Shown: positions 45,222 to 57,063, counted from the stretch's first letter. The stretch: DNA of 64,000 bases from Forficula auricularia (GCA_024734495.1 JALMQS010000264.1:186001-250000); one strand, 5' to 3'. Notes: a model not told the origin generated them from the letters alone. Numbers and translations: made by a program.

Positions 45222-46097
45222 GAAAATAGATATATTGATAGAGTTGAGCATTTTTAATGAGCTTTTATTAATAATCAAGAAATATCGAAATAATTCCAAA
45301 TATGATCAAATTTTTAGGTATTTAATCCAAATATATGATATACTTGAGTGATCTATTTTATTGTATTAGATATCTCTTAATATCAAATGAATGTCTTGTT
45401 CACTTCTTGTAAAACATCTTATTACATCTAAGAAAATGTTTTTTTTTTATCATAAAACAATTTAGATTTTTTCAATAGTGATATCTTAACAATAAAGATA
45501 TTTAAAAAAAAAATTAACACAAATTTTATTGACATTATTATTATTTTTTTATAGTGGGTTTTTAAAACCCACTATAAGATTAAAAGAAATATTAATATAT
45601 ATTAAAATTAGATTACCGTGTACCTTAAATCAAATATAATAATTAAATTTTTTTTTAATTAATTCAACCAAATGAATAATTAAAATAAATATTTATATAA
45701 TTTATTTGATTGAATATAGTAGATTCTACATCAAATAAATATAGATACTCTAGTCAGGAATACATATATTTATTATAAATAAAAAAAAAAATCAAGTTTA
45801 TATCATTTCTTGTCGTAATTACATATTATTCCATTTAAATACCAAACTATTAAATTTAACTATTCCATTATTTTACTCAAATAACAATATTTTCATAATT
45901 TACTTATTGGTGCTTGGTTCAAATAGCGGCATCTTAACTATTAATATAGGTATCTAGAGTTGCCACAAAAATATGAGAATACTTAAAATACGTATATCAT
46001 TTATTTATATTGAACAGAGATCGATTTCGCCATAATTAACTTCACCATCTATTCATATTAAATATAATTTCTTAACTATAATATCGTTTTTTCAGTG
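45222..46097. repeat. Dispersed repeat R1, empty-site copy
   Basis: It begins CACTGAAAATAGATATATT and ends CGTTTTTTCAGTG, giving short inverted CACTGAAAA ends. It matches 40530-41380 but lacks the SINE at the corresponding point near 45660. The left part (45222-45410) is also found inverted at 49905-50090. Confidence 0.7.
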
Positions 46098-46109
46098 TGT
46101 GACTTATTT

Positions 46110-46270
46110 TAGATACAAGCATTTGAAATACAGATACAAGATACAAAATACCTATTTTTATCTTATATCTAAAATACTTTTTTTAAATTTCATTTTGTAT
46201 CTTGTATTTAGATACATTCTTTTGGTATCTTAGTATTTTGTAAATAGTAAGTTTGATAAAATACTTTTAC
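46110..46270. repeat. GTATTT/GATAC-rich repeat
   Basis: Multiple AGATACAA and TTGTATCT words form local inverted repeats. It resembles KTATTTAGATAC-type arthropod repeats. No boundary is identified. Confidence 0.4.
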
Positions 46271-46488
46271 TAATTAAGTACCTATGCATTTTTTTACATT
46301 GCATCCTATCATAAAGACAAAACTGAATGCACTCTTAAAATTTACATTATAAGCAAAAAACTGAAAACCTCATGGTTTTTTGGCTCTGATACGTTTAAAC
46401 GTATTAGACACAAACCAAAAACGGTCGCAAACGTTTTTAAATTATCGTGAATATCTGAATCCAGGCAGACAAACAAGAGGAAAATTAC

Positions 46489-47229
46489 ATTGCTCAACAA
46501 AAATTTGTATCCGTAAACTTAACAATGGATTCCAGTAGAGTTCTCGACGCTGATTATCATGCGATTTCCCGATTTTTTACAACAGGTCAGAGTTTTTAGA
46601 TATGTATTATCGGTCAAAACGACAAAAAAAAAAAGGAAATTTTGACCTATTTTGGAGTTCCATCAAATATTAAACAGCAATATTTGAAATCAAAATATTT
46701 TGTTGATGTAATAGAAAACAGCTTCCTCTTTTATTTTCAAATTACCACCTGTTTTTAGCTCAATTAGAACTCAAGTTATAACTAAAATACTAATACTACG
46801 TGATTATAAAAGATAAAAACATATGGTCTTAGTTTTCTTAGTTATAACTCGAGTTCAAATTGAGTTAAAAACAAGTGGTAATTTGGAAATCAAAGAGGAA
46901 GCTGTTTTCTATTACGTCAACAAAATATTATGATTTCAAATTTTGCTATTTGAAATCATAATATTTTGTTGACGTATAGAAAACAGCTTCCTCTTTGATT
47001 TCCAAATTACCACTTGTTTTTAACTCAATTTGAACTCGAGTTGCTATTTAATATCAAATGGGACTCGAAAATAGGTCAAAATGGCCTTTTTCAACGTTTT
47101 GACCGATAATATCTCAAAACTCTGACCTGTTTTCAAAATTCGGGAAAGTGCATGATAATCAGCGTATAGAACTCTAGTGGAATCCATTGTTAGGTTTACA
47201 AATTTTTGTTTAAATTTTGTCGACCACTA
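46489..47229. mobile_element. Foldback element family G, copy 3 (internally rearranged)
   Basis: Ends TTGCTCAACAAAAATTTG and AAATTTTGTCGACCACT. The right side contains an extra inverted segment: ATTTCAAATTTTGCTATTTG at 46932-46951 starts a second turn back through the arm. The element therefore has three arm-like blocks. Confidence 0.7.
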
Positions 47230-47330
47230 TTATGGTTTGAAAATGATTTTGTTTAAACTCGGCCACAGTTAATAAATAATCAATAAATATCTAAATCTGA
47301 AGTAGCAGAGTTGTTGCTCATATTATGCTC

Positions 47331-47632
47331 CTTAGACCATGAAATATATAGACACGCCCTGTTGTCGATTTGGTGAGGCCAACATTAACTAAAGAATGTG
47401 ACGTCATCTGTAGGTAGGAACACCCAGAAATAGCATGGCCACTATAGGAATTATTATACATTGAGATAAATGTATCGTAGTTTAGATTATTTATTTTGGA
47501 TTCCAATAATCTTAAATTAATATAACCAAAATATTTATGCGAGAACGTGACGTCATCAGTAGGCGATGTTGTCCTCACTTGACTCTGTGTGGAGAGTAGC
47601 AGAGGGCGTGTCTATAGCTTTCATGGTCTAAG
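47331..47632. mobile_element. MITE family M8, copy 2
   Basis: It has the same CTTAGACCATGAAA termini as 7589-7896 and a perfect 8 bp duplication TTATGCTC (47323-47330 and 47633-47640). TGACGTCA occurs at 47399-47406 and 47548-47555. Confidence 0.9.
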
Positions 47633-47640
47633 TTATGCTC

Positions 47641-48486
47641 ATTGCACCCACGCCAATTTGTTATTAATTGAACGGCCTAGTTGGTTGGCCATTTTGCATA
47701 CAAAAATAGCTAGAGAGAGCTAGAGATGAGAAAATGAAATAGAGAGAGGAAAAAACGTTTTTTTTATTTTTTTTAGTTGAGTTTATGACGCGGAAAATAT
47801 CATCTCTTTTTTATTATATACATATCTTTTTGCGCGTATTCTGAGTGCACCAGTATCTATTTATAAATGTTTAATAGAAGCTGCTACTACTATTACTACT
47901 ACTACTACTGCCACCCCCTTCAAATTTATATCTCAATTGGGGAAGGAATAAGAAAGAAAGAAAGAAAGAAGATATTGTCCCTTGAAAAAAAAGGGCGGGA
48001 TTAACTAGATTCTTCCCTTTTTTCTTTTTTTATCCCTCTTGTTAATTGCCTTATTAGGATTTTTCTCATTACAATGTTTCAAAGCGACGGCTTATCGTAT
48101 TTTAATTGCTTTACAATTTAATAGAAAGGTTTGAGGAGTGCGGGGGGTGTGGGTGGTGGGTGGATAAGTCAAGAGCGATACTTCACATTTATGTTATCAT
48201 TTTATTCCTTTATACAGATGTAATGCCAACTTTTTTTTAAAGGTGTGCAAATAGAAATGACACCCACCAGTTTTAATTCGCATTTTAGATTTTTCATTGA
48301 TAAGAAAATAAATAAATAAATAAAAATAAAAAATCATGGTGTAGTAAAAAATAAATACACTAGTAGATAAATATGATCTTTGAATGGGGTTAAAAAAAAG
48401 AGTAACAAAATAAAAATAAATGAATATTTAAATTAAAAAAAAAAAAAACAACCCGAATTCAAAAAAATTAAATGCAACAAATAAAA
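47641..48486. other. AT-rich spacer
   Basis: Contains CTA/CTG triplets (47880-47910), a GAAA run (47950-47970) and AAAT repeats (48308-48328). No gene. Confidence 0.5.
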
Positions 48487-48596
48487 TAATAAGAACTAAA
48501 TTGAAAGTTTTTGTGCCGAGAGTAGCAGAATTTTTATATATTGAAGGAGACAATAAAAGAGTGTATCGTCTGCTGGAATTATAAATTTTATTTATT

Positions 48597-48650
48597 TATA
48601 ACGAGACTATAGTTTCAAGGGCTTTGCCCTCTTCATCAGTCTATTACATC
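48597..48650 (-). ncRNA. Hammerhead ribozyme motif, family A
   Basis: Core CTGATGA (48633-48639 minus), stem II GAGGGC/GCCCTT with a G-U at the base, GAA, ACTATAGT and GTC (48605-48607). Confidence 0.7.
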
Positions 48651-48680
48651 AGTCTGTATACATTAATTCCTGTGAATCAA

Positions 48681-48735
48681 TTGTAATAGACTGATGAAGA
48701 GGGAAAAACCTCTCGAAACTATAGTCTCATTATAA
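48681..48735 (+). ncRNA. Hammerhead ribozyme motif, family A, altered stem II
   Basis: Core CTGATGA (48691-48697), stem II GAGGG with CTCTC partner (five pairs including one G-U), GAA, ACTATAGT, GTC (48724-48726). The small changes in stem II look partly compensated. Confidence 0.65.
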
Positions 48736-48863
48736 ATAAATAAAATTTATAATTCAGCAGAAGACACACTCTTTATTGTCTCCTTCAATAATAAGAACTC
48801 AAAAATCAAATAAAATGCACTAAAAGGTATAAAATAATTATCTAATTTAGTTACAACTAAACG

Positions 48864-49047
48864 ATGAAATTGTTACATGAAATCACTTTTTGAAGTCGGT
48901 ACCAAACATATACCTTTTATGAATCGCACTCGACGGATCTTACTTAGTACGTTTGGCGTGTAATGAAGACAACATCGCTTAAGCTTGCTTATGTATAATA
49001 GTTTGTTTGGCACCGACTTCAAAAAGTAATTTCATGTAATAATTTCA
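48864..49047. mobile_element. MITE with GAAGTCGGT arms, 184 bp
   Basis: ACTTTTTGAAGTCGGTACCA is mirrored by TGGCACCGACTTCAAAAAGT. The inverted ends are about 40 bp. The GAAGTCGGTGCCAAAC type is common among insect repeats. Confidence 0.7.
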
Positions 49048-49127
49048 AGTCGTTTTAAGATAAAAAAAACAAACATTTTCTTAAATTAGTTTCACTAGAA
49101 GTAAACAAGACATTCATAATATATAGA

Positions 49128-49922
49128 ATAGGCCAGATTAATTTGTAGCAACGCTGACGTAATGCTGCCGACAGGAAGCGCCGTCGGTATATTTGCGGCA
49201 AATTTGAAATATAATCGTAATTTGGACTCGAATTTTGAAATGAAACACTCCAATTGATTTTAAATTAAGAAACATTAAATATATTGTTAATTATTCCTCC
49301 CCCTCTCACCACTCAAAAATTAAATATTCAATTTGCTTTTCTTTGCGCACAGAAGAAGAAATTAATCACATCTTATTTTATTTATATTTTATATATTATT
49401 TGTTTATTTTTTAATAATTTGCCACTTTTTTATAATTTATTAAAAATCTAAATTTTGTTATTTTTATTTTTTGATTTTTATAAAATTGAACGATTTAAGA
49501 AGACACGCATGCCCATATGAGTTTCTCATGGCAATACTGGAGCAGAGTAGCCTGTCATACAAACAACACCTGATCTCTTTTAAATATTTGGAGCTTTATA
49601 TCGATTATCGATCCCAAATTTAAAAAAAAATGATATAATATAATTCTCCTCCTCACACGATACCACTTATTTAAATAAATCTATTTCGACACAAAAAATA
49701 TCACAATGCTGTAGATTATAGAAGAAAAAAAATACTTCCAGATTCATATCTAGAGCCTCATTTCTGTAGCTGTGTCAGGACGAAAATGAGGTGAAACTTT
49801 TAAGAGAGTATGTATTTTCGGGAGTTTACAGGTATACATTTGGAGTGTGGTTTTTTAAGAGGAATAAAATTTTTGGAACGAGACGCCGCCCGCCAGGTCA
49901 CCAAGCTCGTTTAATATTAAGA
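49128..49922 (-). mobile_element. Helitron family H2, copy 1, about 795 bp
   Basis: On the minus strand it begins TTAATATTAAACGAGCTTGG and continues TGGCGGGCGGCGTCTCG. Other copies are 60402-60690 and 61553-62290. The start TATTAAACGAGC is shared with family 1313-1756, joining both to one Helitron-like group. The far end (GGCCTATTC) has no clear hairpin. No Rep/helicase. Confidence 0.55.
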
Positions 49923-50090
49923 GATATCTAATAGAATAAAATAGATCACTCAATATATAATATATTTGGATTAAGTATCTAAAAATTTGGTCATATTTGA
50001 AATGATTTCTATATATCTTGATTATTAATAAAATATCTTTGGAATAAATAAGAGTTCATTAAAAATGCTCAACTCTATCAATATATTTAT
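49923..50090. repeat. Inverted copy of left part of repeat R1
   Basis: It mirrors 45222-45410, sharing GAGTTGAGCATTTTTAATGA in reverse complement. Confidence 0.6.
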
Positions 50091-51481
50091 TATAAAGAAA
50101 TTGTTTTTTTTAGTGAATAAATATGCAAATTGTGTGGTTTTTATTTTGTTTAATAATTGTATATCCGGTGCGGCCGTCAGCTGGCATGAATTGTCTATAC
50201 AGTCAGTCTCTATTGGAAATTGGTCCCTTGTTGGGGTCCTTCTTTTGAATTAAAACTTTCTCGCCACGTTTCAGATTACGTACTTAACTACGCCGATTTG
50301 CATTTTGATTAACGCCATATTCGTTGTTTAATGACTCGACGATAAGATTTTTTTTTTATTCTTTCCTACCATTTTGATTTATTACTTTTAATATTAAAAC
50401 GTTAATTATTAATGACTGATCGATTCGTTCTTGTTTCGTTAATTAACTTTCCAATATATAATTTGTATTCTTATTTTATTGGCAATTCTTAAAAACTTTC
50501 CGTTTTTTTTTTTTGGATGTGTTTGAAAAAAAAAATAAAAAGTTACAGAAATACTTTTTTACAGTTTAAAAATAGTATTTTTTGGCTCTGACCAGTCCAC
50601 TAAAATAGTCGCACATTCCAGATAACTTGGATATAAACAATGGATTTAGAAAAGATCTGCATCAGCCATTAACATCAGCAACAGCAGCAGTAGTAGTACA
50701 GATGGCAGAAGAGATTTTGCCAAATAACAAATAGCTAAACGTTTTTTATTTAATTTTTTTTTAATCATCCATTTGTTATACGTTCTTTTGGATTACTCAT
50801 TCATTTCGGTTTATAATTAGATATTCCATTAATTGAATATTGGACGTATTTTTTGAGTATTGTCGAAAATCACGATAGGCGTGACATCTCTTAATGAAAT
50901 ATAGAATTAATAATTACACGTAATGTATAAGCGAATTCACGCCTCCTGACATCTATTGACAAACTCACATACAAATCTAGGGAGTTATGTTCGCTCCAAC
51001 CTGTATTTAACGAGAGAATTAAAATAAACCAGACAAGTGCGAGTTGGGCACGCATACCAAAGATTCTGTATTTAATAAATCTATATATTATAATTAATTG
51101 ACCAGGATTCACAAATTTTAAACCTAGTTTAAAAAGTTTTGCTGAGTATTTTAAGTGAAACTCTGGGGAAAATACATAATTTATATTATAATTATTATTA
51201 TTATTATTTAATATTTGAAAAAAAATCTGACGGGAATGTTGTTTTCCATTTTTACCCACAGGGGCGAACGAGCATCTAATCTTAGCTGAAGAAAAGTATG
51301 TATGTATATATGTTTGTATGATCCAAACGATGTGATTGGCAAAGCGTTAAATTATTAGAACGATTGGTCAGAGAGTGGTCGTGCTTAGCCAATGTGTTAA
51401 ATAAATCTTTTCTTATTGTTAAATCAATTTCATTCAGCACATTCTTTCAATACTTACAGTATCATTTTATATTAAATTGGT
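50091..51481. other. AT-rich spacer, probably partly Helitron interior
   Basis: A Helitron-like word GCGGCCGTCAGCTGG is at 50171-50185. The left end of the element finishing at 51545 could not be fixed. No gene. Confidence 0.4.
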
Positions 51482-51545
51482 ATGAACGAGACGCTCCCCG
51501 CCAGGGGCTAGGTGACGCCGGGCCGAAGTCCCGGCCGTCAGCTAG
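51482..51545 (+). mobile_element. Canonical Helitron 3' terminus
   Basis: Hairpin GCCGGG CCGAAGT CCCGGC (51517-51535), then CGTCAG and CTAG (51542-51545), followed by T. The hairpin, about 10 bases, then CTRR before T is the defining Helitron 3' end. Upstream GACGCTCCCCGCCAGGGGCT is shared with family H2. Confidence 0.85.
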
Positions 51546-51549
51546 TTAA

Positions 51550-51772
51550 ATTAAAAAATATAAATTACTAGGTAGGTTTCACAAAAATAAAAGCCAAGAT
51601 GCTTATTGCATGACTCTATATATATTTCGGCAGTTATAAGCCCATCTTCAGGAGTTCACAGAAAAACTCCTGAAGATGGGCTCGTTCATATCCCGAAATA
51701 TATGTCATGCAAATAAGCATCTTGGGTTTTATTTTTGTGAAATCTACTTAGTAATTTATATTTTTAAATTTT
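51550..51772. mobile_element. Inverted hammerhead element, family P2
   Basis: Arms of about 100 bp (51550-51651 and 51671-51772) mirror each other, for example AAGATGCTTATTGCATGAC with GTCATGCAAATAAGCATCTT. It is inserted right beside the Helitron end. It has one intact and one damaged hammerhead. Confidence 0.7.
51611..51657 (-). ncRNA. Hammerhead ribozyme motif, family P2
   Basis: Core CTGAAGA (51645-51651 minus), stem II GGC/GCC, GAA, palindrome ATATATAT, site A, with stem I ACTC/GAGT of four pairs. The plus-strand partner (core 51670-51676) lost several bases after the palindrome, breaking stem I. Confidence 0.7.
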
Positions 51773-51962
51773 CTTTACTTTATTTAAATATATGTTTCAC
51801 CAAGAACCTACACCATTTTCCTTTAGCAAAATAAATAATTACAATTTTAATATAACTTTTGATTTGCGGGAAAATAAATACACATACCTACATACATACC
51901 TATAATTTATCAATTTCAAATATTTATTATATATTTAGTTTTCGAGCTTATTACTTATCTTA

Positions 51963-52378
51963 TCTTTCTTATTATATTAAACGAGCAATTCTTGTATATA
52001 TAGAATCGGTTTCTCGAAAACGGCTCTAACAATTTGGATGAAATTCACGAGCTAGGGGGTTTTTGTGTATACAATTCGATCTGTCACGGTCTCATCTTCG
52101 GCTAAATTGTTTTTGATGGGGTTTTTTGTTAATTGAAATAATTATTCACAGGTGGTTGTCTCGATAAAACTTTTATTCAATTTCCTTTTAATAATTAATT
52201 GTTTTTTTTTTAATTTTAAATCCCACAAAAAGATTATTTCAAATATTATTATATATCAGAATTTGCCAATTTGATTAATTGGAGGTATTTTTTTTATTGA
52301 ATATTAAATTATTAAAAATAATATTAATTTGAACTAAAGCAAAAAATTAGCGAGCAAAGCTCGGTGTTCCAGGTACTT
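51963..52378 (+). mobile_element. Helitron-like element, complete, about 416 bp
   Basis: Left end TTCTTATTATATTAAACGAG, internal GAAAACGGCTCTAACAATTT and right hairpin GCGAGCAAAGCTCGG (one stem base changed) with TGTTCCAGGTACTT. Same family as 1313-1756. Confidence 0.6.
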
Positions 52379-55300
52379 TATATTAAGAAAAAAAAATGAT
52401 CTTTTATTTTTAACTGAAGATGAATGATCGTAATCATTTAATATGAATAAATATAAGATTTTTCTTTATTTTTAATTAATTAAGGTTATGAATAAAAAAT
52501 TTAACATCCTGTTATTAAGTATTAAAAATCTTTGGCTCCATATTTTTTTTTATTTAAGGGAAATGATCTTAATTAAGAACCAAGAGTGGGATTTATATAT
52601 ATTCTAAATGAATAGAAGGAAAAAAAAAGTTAGATATTAAAAAAACTGAGAAGCGCGGATCCTTTTTCACTTGGCAAGGATATAAAGAAAGAGGAAGAGA
52701 AATTTAAACTAAAATAGATTTAATTTTTTTGAATCTTTAAATGATGAATAAAAAAAAAAGAGCGAGATCATTTTTAGCTTCTCTCTCATTAAAGAATCGT
52801 TTCTAGGGCTATAGTATTTCGAGATTGATTAATTTCGGAGACCAAGTGGTCGCTCGAGAAACAGGAGTGGCAAAGGGCCCCCCTTCGGGGTTAGGGGCTC
52901 AGGGGGGGGGGACAAGACTAGCCAACCAGCGAACGAAATAACGAACGGCCTGTGGAATTTCATTCACGAAACGAGCAACACATGCCAAAACATTCCATCC
53001 CCCACAGCCCCCACACCTTCTGATCCCCCACCCACTCACTTCAACTCTTCTGAAATAACCTCTCGGAAAATTTATAGATTTTAATTTCTTTAAAAAAATG
53101 AGAAAATATGATACGACAGGTCGTGATAAAAAAATATTCCCTCCCTTAAGTGACTTAGGCGTGTCCAAAATAACAGAGGGAGGCTTTACTAGGGGGTGAA
53201 AAAGAAATACACGACTTTTATCCACTTGTAATCCCGATTGTTTTTCCCCCGAAAAAAGATCTGATCTGAGAATTTCGAAATATGGTTTTAAATCTTTCTC
53301 CTTGTGGATATCTACTCTTATTAAACGAGCAAAAATTGTTTATATATATATATATTAGTTGAATAAAAGATTTCACTGTCGATGGTAACAGAATTGTTTT
53401 TATTTTAGGTTAAAAAAATAAAATGAGAGATGGAGTCTTCTGTTTTTTAAATTAAAATTTTTAAGTGAATTTAAAATTAAAATTGATATTAATATATCGC
53501 TTTTAACTATAGAAAATTTTTTTTTAGACCAACGCTCTGTCCGCCAGGTATTTATTATTAGGTATCTATTAGTTACGGTTTGCGAGCCCCACGCGCTCTT
53601 ATCCGGTTTATTTAAATTTTTTATTAATAAATAGTATAATTATTTTAAATTTAAATTATTAATAGGTACTATTTGAGATCTTGATATAGTTTAAATCTCG
53701 TGGACTGGCTGTCCATCCAAGTCACATGCTAAGCTATTTTTCAGTTAAGAATGTGTGAAGGGGGGAGGGTGCGGTGGGGGGTGTCAGTAAAATGTCTTTA
53801 ATATTAATTCAAAGGTCGATAAATCTTTTTTAAATTTTTATTTTGAATGTTGGTTGGTTGGTTTCTCCGAGGGAACCGAATTAGCTCCACACACACACAC
53901 ACACACACATACACATATGTCTATCCCAATGAATTGATCTAATGCTGGTAGGAATGGGGGGGGGGGCAAACGGGTGTGTGTGCGTCAATGGGGGCGGCGA
54001 CGAACCTCAACGACCCCCCGAAGCCACGATTTTGAACTGTTGCCCAGAAATTTCTATCTCTCTTGAAGATGCTCCCCCCCCCCCTTGGGTTGGGCTTCGT
54101 ATTGGACAACAAGCGACCTAAAGACATTCAAAGTATGGCCTGGGGGCTTTGGCCCTCCAGGCATTGCCAGTGGAATGCCATTTGTTTACATCCACTGCCC
54201 CCCTGAAGCAATTTGTACAATTTCCAACTGTGCAACTTTATACAGGGAAATTTTCTAAAAGCTTCGATAAATTAAATGGAGGGGAGAAAGAAATAAAAGA
54301 AAAGTTGAAATATATTATGTTAAATTACGTAAAATCGATATTCGAAACTTATGTATTTTATTTTATAAATTCGATTGTTTTAAGGCTCTCAATATATTTG
54401 GGTGAAATACCTAGGTTTATTATTGAATTTTGTTTTGTCTACTATTTACAATAATTGACGTTCAATAATCGTAATAGAGAAAATATATATATATAAATTT
54501 ATATATATCCCAAATATTTTATTTTTTATGTCACTAGGAGAAAAATTAAAAAAATTAAAAAAAAAACAATTTAATATTTATTTTTGAAAATTTTAATTTG
54601 AATTATGTAATATCATAATTTTTAAGATCCCCGGGGCTCCCCTCTGACATTTTGGCACAATTCTGAGATGCTGAAGAAACGTTGATGGCGTAAAAAAAAT
54701 GAATTTATTTCTTTTTATTTTTGATCTAAGTAATACCAATTTTAAATATTCGAGTATAATAAATAATTTCAATGATTGTGATTTCATTCGTATTCAAAAA
54801 ATAAAGTAAAAAATAAAAAAAAAAAGAATTCGTTTCTACTTTGCATCACAAGTTGAAAATTTCAATTTGCAATTAATCAAGATATTTCCTTCTAATTCTT
54901 CTTAAAAAAAAAAATAAAGTAAAAAATCGATTGCCCCAAACGATGATTATTTCTCATAAGCGTTTTGAAATGTCATAATAAATTAACACCCTCCACCCCC
55001 CCCCCTCCGCCCTCAAAAAAGCGCAGTGAAATATCTAATATATTCAGTAATAAATTGAGACAGCAAATTTATGCGACCCCCTCATGCCCCCTTAGGAGCC
55101 AAGAATTTCCTTTGAGCGAGCAAATGAAATTCTTTATGCATTTCGTCTTATGTGTATGTGTATGTGTGTAAATGAAAATAATATAATCAACAACAACGAT
55201 TGTATATTAGATATATAATGTTGACAATGAATTTTATTCAGAGACATTTTAATGACTTGGAAATTTAACGATTAACGTATATAAATAATAGCGAATTAAA

Positions 55301-55419
55301 TAACTATATAATTTTTATACATTAAAAATTATTATTAGGATTACGAGCAAACTTGAAACGGAACTCTCGCTGTCTAAATTAAGATATACAGATTAATAGA
55401 ATACTCTCATACCATTATT
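52379..55419. other. AT-rich spacer with fragments
   Basis: 53311-53360 is a Helitron-like left end (TCTACTCTTATTAAACGAGC). 53400-53450 is a fragment of the hammerhead family D tail. (CA)n occurs at 53887-53910 and poly-G/poly-C tracts at 52904-52913, 53955-53966 and 54072-54084. No gene is supported; the proline-rich frames come from C/G tracts. Confidence 0.5.
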
Positions 55420-55561
55420 AAATCAATTGTTGAATTTTTAAATTGAATCGTAGATTGTTGAAAGGAAATCAATTGTTGAATTGTTTACAATTGAATCGGT
55501 GATTGTTGAAAGGAAATCAATTGTTGAATTGTTTACAATTGAATCGGTGATTGTTGAAAGA
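55420..55561 (+). repeat. 48 bp tandem repeat, three units
   Basis: AAATCAATTGTTGAATTGTT with downstream ACAATTGAATCGGTGATTG repeats at 55420, 55466 and 55514. The last two units are identical; the first is slightly shorter. Each unit contains CAATTG palindromes. Confidence 0.9.
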
Positions 55562-55664
55562 AACTATAAATCTATATTTTGATATTTAATATTTTAAGAT
55601 GTTTTACATATTTTTTCATATTTGAATTTATGGAAAATTAAAAAAAAAAGTTTTTAGCGCGGGC

Positions 55665-55977
55665 CTTAGACCATGAAATATATAGACACGCCCTGGTGTC
55701 GATTTGGTGAGGCCAACATCTCATATAGAGCTTGACGTCATCTGTAGGTAGGAACACCCAGAAATAGCATGGCCACTGTAGGAATTATTATACATTGAGA
55801 TAAATTTATTGTAGTTTAGATTATTTATTTTGGATTCCAATAATCGCAAATTAATATTAAATTAATATAACCAAAATATTTATGCGAGAACGTGACGTCA
55901 TCTGTAGGCGATGTTGGCCTCAGTTCACTCTGTGTGGAGAGTAGCAGAGTGCGTGTCTATATATTTCATGGTCTAAG
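55665..55977. mobile_element. MITE family M8, copy 3
   Basis: CTTAGACCATGAAATATATA ends as in the other copies. The flanks GCGCGGGC and GCGAGGGC are an 8 bp duplication with one difference. TGACGTCA occurs at 55733-55740 and 55893-55900. Confidence 0.88.
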
Positions 55978-56123
55978 GCGAGGGCGGTAATATTTTAACT
56001 AGAAGGTGCTGTCCAAAATACTCTATAACCCTTCAATTTTGAAAATTTTATTTTATTTTTCGGGAATTTTGAAACGGACTAAAAAGAGGTGAGTTTAGAA
56101 TTGGTTGAATTAAATAAATTACA

Positions 56124-56230
56124 ACAAGGGTGTCCAATCCGTGACCCGCGTGCCGCATGAGGCCCAGCGCTAATATCAATGCGGCCCAAAACAAAATCGT
56201 AAACTTAGAAATTATTTTCTCAAGTCCAAG
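56124..56230 (+). mobile_element. hAT terminus (CAAGGGTGTCCAA type), truncated
   Basis: CAAGGGTGTCCAATCCGTGA and ATGCGGCCCA are typical of a hAT group with CAGGGGTGTCCAA ends. The other end is not identified. Confidence 0.5.
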
Positions 56231-56775
56231 AACCTAATATCAAGCCTAATTATTTTCAAAGATGGACGATATATCGCAAATTAAAAATGAAGTTTCGACG
56301 TATTATTTGATTCAGAATTTCTTTTTAATTATCCTTGGTCTGACTCTTTTTCAACTCTCTATTTCTAAACTTCTTAATATTTGTTAGAGCTCTCTAGATT
56401 GTTGGCAAAAGTGAAGTTTAATTTCCGGGCACATGAATTCCTTCCTTTTTATATAAATATTTGTTAGGCATGTTGTGTTTATTTATTTATCTTTTTTTCT
56501 TAGTTTTTAATTAATTAAAAAGGACACATGATTGTTTTAATGTAAATTCCGTTTCAATGGAATGTGTATACTATTCTTTTGCTAAAATAAATAAAACAAA
56601 AAAGGAGAGTGGTGTACATAATGAAAAAGGACACATACTATATAAGGGGATTATGCATGAAGAAGTATATTGTATGTTTAGGGCCTAAGTGAAAAGGACA
56701 ATGTGAAGAATGTAACCAACAGGACCCTCCCTCTGCCAATCAAAAAATAAATATTTTATACAATTTTTTAAAAAA
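56231..56775. other. AT-rich spacer
   Basis: It may include the interior of the hAT fragment to its left. No reading frame. Confidence 0.4.
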
Positions 56776-57063
56776 TCTACTCTTATTAAACGAGCAAAAA
56801 TTGTACATATATAGAATGGGTTTCTCGAAAACGGCTCTAACGATTTCGCTAAAAATTGGTGAACTTATCAAGTCTTATGAGTTATTAGTCGTGTATAAAT
56901 TTTAATCCGATTGAAATAAAGGAAGAGGGTGTAAATTAGTCATATGTTGCAAAATAAATATTTTAATCGTTCATATCTCGTCTTCGGTAAGTGGCAGAGC
57001 CTTGAAACTTATGCTATTTAGAGACAAAAAGTTACCGAGCATCGCTCGGTGCTCCAGGCACTA
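56776..57063 (+). mobile_element. Helitron-like element, 288 bp
   Basis: TCTACTCTTATTAAACGAGC start, GAAAACGGCTCTAACGATTT motif, perfect hairpin ACCGAGC ATC GCTCGGT (57033-57049) and GCTCCAGGCACTA end. It is the shortest and clearest full copy of the family. Confidence 0.65.

Larger units (their letters stand above)
48498..48788. mobile_element. Hammerhead element family A, inverted pair copy
   Basis: It starts AAATTGAAAGTTTTTGTGCC and ends TTTATTGTCTCCTTCAA. It is flanked by a perfect 11 bp duplication TAATAAGAACT (48487-48497 and 48789-48799). It holds two head-to-head hammerhead motifs. Confidence 0.85.

Noticed and set aside
53939..54127. Gly/Pro-rich minus-strand frame
   Set aside because: Generated by poly-G and poly-C tracts. 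The same applies to frames at 10888-11236, 12876-13156 and 37739-38259.
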